7,660 nucleotides of DNA from contig DMCD01000267.1 of assembly GCA_003445895.1 (NCBI GenBank), positions 1-7,660 of the forward strand. Reading direction: 5' to 3'. The first letter of the stretch is position 1. Each line of letters starts with the position of its first letter. The stretch comes from Lachnoclostridium sp. (GTDB lineage Bacteria; Bacillota; Clostridia; Lachnospirales; Lachnospiraceae). Positions 1-5,549 of this stretch are shown piece by piece. Both the position numbers and the translations under genes were made by a program. Under the pieces are notes generated by a model. It was not told the origin of the DNA. It saw only the letters and a list, made by a program, of their open reading frames with translations, and searched no databases.

Positions 1-59
1 GCCATCAGGAACGCGGCGCCCAGCATAACGCTCATATTCTGTTTATTATTTTTACTCAT
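1..59 (-). CDS. N-terminal fragment of a probable YcsG-like (NRAMP-related) membrane transporter
   Basis: Only 19 full codons are inside the window; the gene runs off the left edge. The visible N-terminus has a short polar, lysine/asparagine-rich leader followed by MSVMLGAAFLMA, the start of a first membrane helix. From memory this resembles the opening of the YcsG-type NRAMP-related transporters that commonly sit beside pxpA (ycsF) in Bacillota. Two in-frame ATGs exist, at 65 and 59. The GGGG core of the upstream AAGGGG (69-72) is only 3 nt from the first but 9 nt from the second, so 59 is preferred. The gene lies 104 bp downstream of pxpA with no convincing terminator between, so co-transcription is likely. 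A transport role (metal or substrate) is inferred from context, and so short a fragment cannot prove the family. Confidence 0.6.
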   Translation of the reverse strand, partial: MSKNNKQNMSVMLGAAFLM

Positions 60-92
60 CTGCATTTTCCCCTTTCTGTGTGGGTGATTCAT

Positions 93-116
93 ATCGGACT
101 CTGCCGTGAGTCCGAT
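93..116 (-). other. Intergenic RNA hairpin between pxpA and the transporter gene
   Basis: A perfect 9-bp inverted repeat (ATCGGACTC / GAGTCCGAT) encloses a 6-nt loop. On the transcribed strand it is followed by ATGAATCACCC and not by a T-run, so it does not look like an intrinsic terminator. It could slow readthrough, mark an RNA processing point or protect the upstream pxpA message. The structure is seen directly; the role is unknown. Confidence 0.5.
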
Positions 117-141
117 GGCTGCAAAACTTCATTCCCCTTAC

Positions 142-157
142 TGCGGGACATCCCGCA
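142..157 (-). other. Short hairpin just after the pxpA stop codon
   Basis: A TGCGGGA / TCCCGCA inverted repeat forms about 6 bp with a tight 4-nt loop. It begins 6 nt downstream of the pxpA stop codon. The next transcribed bases are GTAAGGGG, with no T-tract, so a 3'-end-stabilising or minor pausing role is more plausible than termination. Confidence 0.35.
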
Positions 158-163
158 CTGCCG

Positions 164-931
164 TTATACGATATCCCGGATGGGCGCGATGGTTACGCCC
201 TCTTCCGTAAGCTTTGCGCGGATATTCTTTACGAATTCCACTGCCGACGGATTGTCGCCATGTACGCAGATGGAGTCTGCCTTCAGCGGTACTTCCTCTC
301 CGGTGATGGCGGTGACCTTGCCTTCCTTCACCATTCGGATAGTGCGGGCGATGGCCTCATCCTTGTCATGGATCACTGCGCCCGGTTTGCTGCGCGGTAC
401 CAGGGAACCGTCCGCCTGATATGCCCGGTCGGCGAATACCTCGCTGGCGGTTTTCAGTCCGACTTTTTCCGCTTCCGTGATCAGATGGCTGTTGGCAAGT
501 CCCAGAAGAATAAGCTCCGGATCCACCTCATAGACTGCCTCGGCGATAGCCGCTGCCAGGGCCGGGTCCTTTGCTGCCTGATTATAAAGTGCGCCGTGGG
601 GTTTGCAATGCTGCATCTTTACGCCGTGTGCCTTGCAGAATGCCATCAGAGCTCCCAGCTGATACTTGACATATGCCTTTGCATCCTTCGGAGAGCATGC
701 AATATTTCTGCGTCCAAATCCGATGAGATCCGGATAGCCCGGATGGGCGCCGACAGCAACCCCTGCTTCCTTTGCTGCAAGTACGGTTGCGTCCATCACC
801 AACGGGTCGCCTGCATGATAGCCGCAGGCCACGTTAGCCGAGGAGATATGCGCGATGACTTCCTTGTCCAGTCCGATGGTATACGCGCCAAAGCTTTCTC
901 CCAGGTCGCTGTTCAAATCAACCTTATACAT
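164..931 (-). CDS. pxpA: 5-oxoprolinase subunit A (LamB/YcsF family)
   Basis: A full-length 255-aa protein, the usual size for PxpA. In established cases PxpA works with PxpB and PxpC as a cytoplasmic ATP-dependent 5-oxoprolinase, opening 5-oxoproline (pyroglutamate) to glutamate. Conserved blocks in order are [11 protein letters not shown] (5-15), [11 protein letters not shown] (33-43), GAHPGYPD (61-68), KPHGALYN (110-117), EVFADRAY (164-171) and ICVHGDNP (221-228). Their Asp, His and Glu residues are typical of this metal-dependent-like TIM-barrel family. There is no signal peptide or membrane segment. The ATG at 931 is supported by a strong AAAGGAGGGG site. It is the first gene after a sigma-54 promoter and is followed by a probable YcsG-type transporter; pxpB and pxpC are not in the window and would be expected further to the left. 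The family name LamB here is unrelated to the maltoporin. Confidence 0.95.
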   Translation of the reverse strand: MYKVDLNSDLGESFGAYTIGLDKEVIAHISSANVACGYHAGDPLVMDATVLAAKEAGVAVGAHPGYPDLIGFGRRNIACSPKDAKAYVKYQLGALMAFCKAHGVKMQHCKPHGALYNQAAKDPALAAAIAEAVYEVDPELILLGLANSHLITEAEKVGLKTASEVFADRAYQADGSLVPRSKPGAVIHDKDEAIARTIRMVKEGKVTAITGEEVPLKADSICVHGDNPSAVEFVKNIRAKLTEEGVTIAPIRDIV

Positions 932-938
932 AATTTCA

Positions 939-948
939 CCCCTCCTTT
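939..948 (-). promoter_or_regulatory. Ribosome binding site of pxpA
   Basis: AAAGGAGGGG is a near-perfect anti-16S match ending 7 nt before the ATG at 931. It fixes the start codon and predicts efficient translation. It falls within the predicted 40-nt leader of the sigma-54 transcript. Confidence 0.85.
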
Positions 949-981
949 ACAGAACGAATACGAGTAACTGTTTAATCTAAG

Positions 982-998
982 AGCAAGTTTCATGCCAA
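982..998 (-). promoter_or_regulatory. Sigma-54 (RpoN) promoter driving pxpA
   Basis: Reading 998 to 982 the sequence is TTGGCATG-AAAC-TTGCT. This matches the sigma-54 consensus YTGGCAYRNNNNTTGCW at every position, including the essential GG at -25/-24 (996-995) and GC at -13/-12 (984-983) with correct spacing. The predicted transcription start is near 971, giving a leader of about 40 nt before pxpA. Sigma-54 promoters need an AAA+ activator, and the gene directly upstream encodes one. No good sigma-70 promoter was found in the same gap. Confidence 0.88.
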
Positions 999-1087
999 CA
1001 TGAATACCGCCTGATAAAAACCGTTGAAGCCCCAACATGGCCTTATTGCTTCTGTCAAAAGATTTTATGTAGTTTTGTGTGTTTTGC

Positions 1088-1112
1088 AAAAAATGTGCAA
1101 AAACGCACACTT
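1088..1112 (-). terminator. Possible intrinsic terminator of the transporter/two-component operon
   Basis: On the transcribed strand AAGTGTGC-GTTTTT-GCACATTT can fold into five strong base pairs plus weak G-U/A-U closing pairs, and a run of six T residues overlaps the 3' arm (1093-1088). It starts about 70 nt after the regulator's stop codon. The stem is short, so termination may be leaky. The same bases are also one of the two proposed activator-binding palindromes, so this element may be DNA-level, RNA-level or both. Confidence 0.45.
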
Positions 1113-1131
1113 CCGTGTTCGCTTTCGCACA
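1094..1131. promoter_or_regulatory. Tandem inverted repeats, candidate upstream activating sites for the NtrC-type regulator
   Basis: Two 16-bp imperfect palindromes of the same form lie here: TGTGCAAAAACGCACA (1094-1109) and TGTTCGCTTTCGCACA (1116-1131). Both read TGTKC-N6-GCACA and their starts are 22 bp apart, two turns of B-DNA, so both face the same side of the helix. They lie about 123-160 bp upstream of the predicted transcription start, the usual range for enhancer sites of sigma-54 activators. Paired dyads are the expected target of a Fis-type HTH dimer. Pattern and spacing are seen directly; binding is inferred. Confidence 0.6.
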
Positions 1132-1181
1132 TTTCGTACATAATTAATAATTTGATTCTACACTTTGTTCCGGACTGCGGT

Positions 1182-2579
1182 TCAGCTTTCTTCGGAAGCA
1201 CCCTCTTCCGGTTCCGATTCCAGCCGCCGTTTCAGGGCAAACCGGCTCATTCCCAGCATCTGAGCTGCTCTGGACATATTTCCCTCCGACAGTTCCATGG
1301 CTTTTTCGATATATGTCCGCTCGAGCAGTTCTGTCTCTTTTTTCAGGTCAATCGTCTCTTTTTCCAGGTCCTTCAGCGGGAAAGCGCCCTCGGAAATCTT
1401 CTGCTGCCGGTCTCTCTCTGCCGTCATCGGCGAAAATGCAATGTTCTCCTCGCCGGTCAGCATATCCCCCCTGGAGAACAGAACCGTCCGCTCCATCACA
1501 TTGCGCAGCTCGCGGACATTGCCCTTCCAGTAATACTCACTTAGCTTCTGAAGGAAATCCGGCCGGATGTCCTTCAGGTTTTTATTGAACTTGCGGTTGA
1601 AATATTCCATATAGTACCGCACTAAGAGCGGAATGTCGCTCTTCCGCTCCCTGAGCGGCGGAATCCGGATCTGCATCACATTTAACCGGTAATAGAGGTC
1701 CTCGCGGAATCTTCCCTCCGCCACCTCGTCCTCCAGGATCCGGTTAGTGGCTGCGGCGACGCGGACATTGACCTCGATGTCACGGAGACCGCCGACCCGG
1801 CGGATTGTGCGGTCTTCCAGGAAGGTCAGCAGCTTGGCCTGCATCGCGAGAGGCAGCTCGCCGATCTCATCAAAGAAAACCGTGCCGCCGTCCGCCAGCT
1901 CAATCAGGCCCTTTTTCATCTTTACCGCGCCGGTGAAGGCACCTTTTTCATAGCCGAAGAGCTCCGACTCAATCAGGTTTTCCGGAATGGCGCCGCAGTT
2001 GATTTTTACCAGCGGTTCTTTCGCCCTCGAGCTGTTCTCATGGATGGTATTGACCACAACCTCCTTGCCGGTCCCGGTCTCTCCGCAGATCAGAATATCC
2101 ACGTTATCGTTCAGCGCGAGAATCCCGATCTCATCGCGAATCTGGCGGATTGCCGCACTCTCGCCGATGAGCTTTTTCGGCCGCAGCTTCATCAGATCCA
2201 GGGATCTCTTCCTGGAACGCTGTTCCATGCCCCTGTGGATGATGAGGTCGATTTCCTCCAAATCAAAGGGCTTCTGAATATAGTGGCTTACGCCCAGCTT
2301 CATGGCTTCCACAGCATTCTGTATGGAACCGTAGGCCGTCATCAGGATGATGATGATATCCTCATCCAGCGCCCGGAACTCCGCGATGTGGGACAGTCCC
2401 GTATCACTCCCCAGCCGGTTGTCCAGGAGAACCACGTCCGGCTGGAATTCCTCGGCAGCCTTAAGTCCCTCCCGGGCGTTTTCCTCACACCGCACCTGAT
2501 ACCCCAGGTCCGAGAGTCCGCTCTCCAGGGACATCCGGATCAGAAACTCATCATCTATCACAAGAATCTTATACCTCAC
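1182..2579 (-). CDS. NtrC-family sigma-54-dependent response regulator
   Basis: A 465-aa cytoplasmic transcription activator with complete three-domain NtrC architecture. The receiver domain (1-115) has the acidic pair D9-D10, phosphoacceptor D53, T81 and K103. The AAA+ domain (about 135-370) has Walker A GETGTGKE (166-173), the sigma-54-contacting GAFTGA loop (213-218), Walker B FFDE (235-238), arginine-finger region FREDLYYRLN (291-300) and sensor II GNVREL (353-358). A Fis-type HTH occupies about 415-455 (NMSRAAQMLGMSRFALKRRL). All catalytic motifs look intact, so it should be an active ATPase that opens sigma-54 promoters. Translation begins at a GTG overlapping the kinase stop codon (GTGA, 4 bp), preceded by AAGGAAGG 9 nt upstream. 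It is the predicted partner of the upstream kinase and predicted activator of the pxpA promoter 180 bp downstream. The exact ortholog is not recognised, so no symbol is given. Confidence 0.95.
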   Translation of the reverse strand: MRYKILVIDDEFLIRMSLESGLSDLGYQVRCEENAREGLKAAEEFQPDVVLLDNRLGSDTGLSHIAEFRALDEDIIIILMTAYGSIQNAVEAMKLGVSHYIQKPFDLEEIDLIIHRGMEQRSRKRSLDLMKLRPKKLIGESAAIRQIRDEIGILALNDNVDILICGETGTGKEVVVNTIHENSSRAKEPLVKINCGAIPENLIESELFGYEKGAFTGAVKMKKGLIELADGGTVFFDEIGELPLAMQAKLLTFLEDRTIRRVGGLRDIEVNVRVAAATNRILEDEVAEGRFREDLYYRLNVMQIRIPPLRERKSDIPLLVRYYMEYFNRKFNKNLKDIRPDFLQKLSEYYWKGNVRELRNVMERTVLFSRGDMLTGEENIAFSPMTAERDRQQKISEGAFPLKDLEKETIDLKKETELLERTYIEKAMELSEGNMSRAAQMLGMSRFALKRRLESEPEEGASEES

Positions 2580-4012
2580 GAAACGATGCCTTCCTTTCTC
2601 TCCTGCTCTCCCCGCCTGAAGATCACGGCTGCCGTGGTTCCCTGTCCGGGAGCGGACTCCAGACGGAAGGTTCCCCCGTTGTTCTCCGCCAGTCTCCGGA
2701 CGATGGAGAGCCCCAGCCCTCCTTCTTCTCCGGAGAGCACCTTCCGGACCTTCTCTTCATCCATGCCCGGACCGTCGTCCCGTACCGCCATCTGGACCCC
2801 CGAAGGTCTCCGGTCCGCCTCCAGACGGATGGTGCCTCCGGCGGTCAGGGCCTTCAGGCTGTTGTTGATGAGATTAATCAGGATCTGCTTGAGTTCCTGC
2901 TCATCCGCAATCACCCACAGCTCCCCGGAGAGGTGGCTCACCAGCAGAATTCCCTTGTTCTCGGCAATCTTCAGGTACAGCAGGAGCACCTCGTCAAAGA
3001 GCGAATTCAGATGCACCATGGTCTTTTCCGTTTCCCGCCGTCTTGCCAGGTCTACCATGTTCTCAATCAGACGGTTTACCCGGTCCACTTCCCGGATCAT
3101 CTCCTCGCAGAGCCGGCGATCCCTGTCTTCCGTCAGCCGCCGTTCCGTCACCTGCAGCCCCGCCCGGATTCCCGCCAGCGGGTTCTTGGCCTCATGGGCC
3201 ATCTCCGCCGCCAGCTGTCCCGTGTAGGCCAGCTTTTCATCCATGGAAGCCTTCTCTTCCATCCTGCGCTTGTAGGTCACGTCATCGATGGTGATGAGAA
3301 CGCCCTGTTCCTCCGTTTTATCGTGCCCGTACAGCCGCCAGGATCCAAATTCCAGATCCCGGACCTGTCCCGCGGGATCCGTCAGTCTCGCCGGCTCCGG
3401 AAACACGTCATTCCGTGCCAGCATGCCGTCCACGATATCCTGGAGATTCCGCCCGGACGCATCCGTCTCCTCGGTGTGATACAGGAGGGCGGCCGCCGGC
3501 CCGTTCCGGAAGATCACCTTTCCTTCCCGGTCTGTCACCACGATGCCCAGAGGCAGGTTTTCCACGATATTCTCATTCAGATTCTTGACAAAGGCCAGTT
3601 CCCTGGTATAGTCTCCCAGACTGCCTATCATCTTCTGGAAGGCTTCCGCCAGCTGCCCCACCTCATCGCTGCGCTCCGCATATTCGGAAAGTTCCCGGTT
3701 CTCCTCCTCCGTCAGGGCCGGTGCCTCGCTGATCCCGGAGCAGATCTCGGAAAGCTTCCGGATGGGGCCCGCGATATTGTAGGAAACGAGAACCGCCGTC
3801 TCGACAATAATCAGCAGCAGGGCTATGCCGCCAAGGACAACATACCTCTGCCGGTAGAAGATGCCGGACATCTCTTCCACAATGCCGGTCCGCCCGAACC
3901 GGTACAGCGCAACGAACAGTACCGTCACCGCCAGAACACAGATAAATACGAAGGGCAGCAGAATCTTGTTTTCAATGGTCAGAATCTTCTTCAGCCGTCC
4001 GTTACCCGCCAT
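2576..4012 (-). CDS. Membrane sensor histidine kinase (HAMP-PAS-HisKA-HATPase)
   Basis: A 478-aa kinase. Two membrane helices (about 17-38 and 57-80) flank an external loop of under 20 residues. A HAMP linker (about 80-135), a PAS domain (about 145-250), a HisKA dimerisation domain with H-box EMAHEAKNPLAG (phospho-acceptor H273) and a HATPase domain follow. The ATPase has N-box NLINNSLKA (380-388), G1 box DDGPGMD (412-418) and G2 box GGLGLSIV (431-438). It should autophosphorylate and pass phosphate to the regulator encoded directly downstream. The tiny outside loop means it has no classical extracellular ligand domain, so the signal may come through the membrane, from the symporter, or from the cytoplasmic PAS. 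The stretch between G1 and G2 is unusually short and lacks a clear F-box. The ATG at 4012 overlaps the symporter gene by 11 bp and has AAAGGGGGG 7 nt upstream. Confidence 0.94.
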   Translation of the reverse strand: MAGNGRLKKILTIENKILLPFVFICVLAVTVLFVALYRFGRTGIVEEMSGIFYRQRYVVLGGIALLLIIVETAVLVSYNIAGPIRKLSEICSGISEAPALTEEENRELSEYAERSDEVGQLAEAFQKMIGSLGDYTRELAFVKNLNENIVENLPLGIVVTDREGKVIFRNGPAAALLYHTEETDASGRNLQDIVDGMLARNDVFPEPARLTDPAGQVRDLEFGSWRLYGHDKTEEQGVLITIDDVTYKRRMEEKASMDEKLAYTGQLAAEMAHEAKNPLAGIRAGLQVTERRLTEDRDRRLCEEMIREVDRVNRLIENMVDLARRRETEKTMVHLNSLFDEVLLLYLKIAENKGILLVSHLSGELWVIADEQELKQILINLINNSLKALTAGGTIRLEADRRPSGVQMAVRDDGPGMDEEKVRKVLSGEEGGLGLSIVRRLAENNGGTFRLESAPGQGTTAAVIFRRGEQERKEGIVS

Positions 4013-5483
4013 CCGAATCCCCCCTTTCCTCCGGCAGCAGATTCTTCGGATTTCTTCCGGAGCCAGCCAGCAGTGCGACAGAGGAGCAGATGATGGACGG
4101 CAGTGCCGGATGAATCTTCAGTACCCCCGCGTAATAAAGCGGGTAGGTGATGGCCGCGGCCAGAGCTCCCGTAATCACACAGTGCCAGGCTCCGCGCACC
4201 GTAATGCCTTTCCGTACCAGCGGCAGATACAGCAGCGGGAACATAAAGATTCCCACAATTCCCCAGATATCCCCGCCGTAGGAAAGGGTAAATGCCGGCG
4301 GATTCAGGGTCAGGATCATGGACAGGGTGCCGGCCGCCACAACGGTATACCTGGCAATGCGCACCGTCTGATGCCCGGTCAGCTCCTCCTTTTTGGCTGC
4401 CCGCAGGATATCGTAGGCAAAGGAAGACGCCACCAGAAGAAGCTGGGAATTCGCCGTGGAGATACAGGCCCCGATGACGGAAAAGAAAAAGAGGGCGCTG
4501 AGGGGGCCGTACAGTTCATGATTGATAAGCCGGATAAAGATCCCGTCCGTGGACACCGGATCCGGGATCGCCGGTACCAGCACCCGCATGGCGAGGCCGA
4601 TATGGATCAGAAACAGATAAATCAGGGCCAGGATTCCCAGGGAAACCGGCACGACTCTCCGGGCCGTCTTTTTGTCCTCCGCGCTCATCAGGCGGACGAT
4701 ATACTGGGCATTGGCCGAGAGCCCCAGTCCCCAGCCCCAGAACATGGACAGGCTGTTCATCGGCGTAAAACGGCCGCCAAACAGATGAAGCATCTGCCCT
4801 TTTTCCGTGGGGGAAACCGCCCCCGGATGGGCCAGGCTCTCGATAAGGGCAGCCCGGTGATAAAGCTCCGCGAAGCCCCCCGCTTTCCCCACCAGGGAAA
4901 AGCATACCAGAAAGAGACTCCCCAGCAGGAACACGAGGTTCATCAGATCCGTCCGGATGACGGATCGGTAGCCCCCCAGAGTGGTATAAAGGATAAACAG
5001 ATAGACCAGCAGCACCGCCAGCGGGTAGGGAATATCGAACAGCTCCGAGGCGATCATGCCGAAGCCCTTGTACTGGGCCACCAGATAAAAGATATAGACA
5101 CAGATCAGGATGATCCCGCCGATCATCTGCAGATTCCGGGATCCATACCGCTCCCGGAGCATCTCCGGCACGGTGATGGCCCTGGTTTCGTACAGCTTTC
5201 CCGCCGCCAGTCCCATCAGAAAAGCGCCGAAAAACCACGGAATCACGGAGTAGAACAGCACCGGCAGCCCGTCCTCATAGATGCTTCCGGTCAGGCTCAG
5301 GATCGTGATGGCGGAAACCCAGGTGCCGGTAAAGGTTGCAACACAGAACAGGAGGGGCACCTTCTTCCCGCAGATAAAATAGTCCCGGGGCGTATTTTCG
5401 CCCCGAAGACTGTTTTTGCCGATGACAAGCATGATCAGGGAGTACACGATAAAATACATCAGATACAATCCGGTTTTATCCAT
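4002..5483 (-). CDS. Sodium:solute symporter (SSS/SLC5 family)
   Basis: A 493-aa integral membrane protein with about 12-13 hydrophobic helices, the family's usual size. It would couple inward Na+ flow to uptake of a small solute. Family marks include GGYRSVIRTDLMN (170-182) and a TM8-like segment GACISTANSQLLL (338-350). There A339, S342 and T343 align by spacing with the Na+-binding A337, S340 and T341 of PutP. The open frame extends to an ATG at 5546, but that would add a 21-residue polar, arginine-rich tail. The ATG at 5483 places the first helix immediately after the start and has GAGAGGAG 7 nt upstream, so it is preferred. The gene overlaps the kinase gene by 11 bp, which suggests coupled synthesis and function. 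The substrate cannot be read from sequence; 5-oxoproline or a related amino or organic acid is suggested only by the nearby pxpA. Confidence 0.92.
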   Translation of the reverse strand: MDKTGLYLMYFIVYSLIMLVIGKNSLRGENTPRDYFICGKKVPLLFCVATFTGTWVSAITILSLTGSIYEDGLPVLFYSVIPWFFGAFLMGLAAGKLYETRAITVPEMLRERYGSRNLQMIGGIILICVYIFYLVAQYKGFGMIASELFDIPYPLAVLLVYLFILYTTLGGYRSVIRTDLMNLVFLLGSLFLVCFSLVGKAGGFAELYHRAALIESLAHPGAVSPTEKGQMLHLFGGRFTPMNSLSMFWGWGLGLSANAQYIVRLMSAEDKKTARRVVPVSLGILALIYLFLIHIGLAMRVLVPAIPDPVSTDGIFIRLINHELYGPLSALFFFSVIGACISTANSQLLLVASSFAYDILRAAKKEELTGHQTVRIARYTVVAAGTLSMILTLNPPAFTLSYGGDIWGIVGIFMFPLLYLPLVRKGITVRGAWHCVITGALAAAITYPLYYAGVLKIHPALPSIICSSVALLAGSGRNPKNLLPEERGDSDGG

Positions 5484-5490
5484 ATGCACA

Positions 5491-5498
5491 CTCCTCTC
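5491..5498 (-). promoter_or_regulatory. Ribosome binding site that fixes the symporter start
   Basis: GAGAGGAG ends 7 nt before the ATG at 5483. The alternative in-frame ATG at 5546 has only a poor GGAAGAG upstream, inside the end of uvrA. It would also lie upstream of the start site predicted from the sigma-54-like element at 5527-5542. Confidence 0.65.
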
Positions 5499-5526
5499 TC
5501 CCCGTCCGCCGCAGCTCTGCTGCCGC

Positions 5527-5542
5527 TGCAGGACCTGTGCCG
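5527..5542 (-). promoter_or_regulatory. Weaker sigma-54-like promoter candidate upstream of the symporter gene
   Basis: Reading 5542 to 5527 the sequence is CGGCACA-GGTC-CTGCA. It keeps the invariant GG and GC with correct 11-bp spacing and the CACA block. It departs from TGGCACRNNNNTTGCW at the first T and at one T of the -12 element. The implied transcription start is near 5516, leaving a leader of about 33 nt before the ATG at 5483. No copy of the TGTKC-N6-GCACA dyad was seen in the adjoining end of uvrA, so this could be chance similarity. Confidence 0.35.
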
Positions 5543-5549
5543 CCATTTC

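Noticed and set aside
124..140. A possible sigma-54 promoter before the transporter gene (GGGG...TTGC on the minus strand)
   Set aside because: The GG-to-GC spacing is wrong by at least one base and the CAY block is missing, so it cannot fit the -24/-12 geometry.
1053..1058. TTGACA on the minus strand upstream of pxpA, a perfect sigma-70 -35 hexamer
   Set aside because: At 17-bp spacing the next hexamer is TTGGGG, with no TATAAT-like -10. The sigma-54 element downstream is far more convincing.
913..1110. A 65-codon open frame on the minus strand in the regulator-pxpA gap
   Set aside because: It spans the promoter and the pxpA ribosome binding site and overlaps the pxpA start in another frame. 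It has no good ribosome binding site or recognisable features, so the gap is better explained as control DNA.
5484..5546. A 21-residue N-terminal extension of the symporter from the ATG at 5546
   Set aside because: The extension is polar and arginine-rich, has a poor ribosome binding site within uvrA, and would precede the first helix without purpose. The start at 5483 has a better site and spacing.
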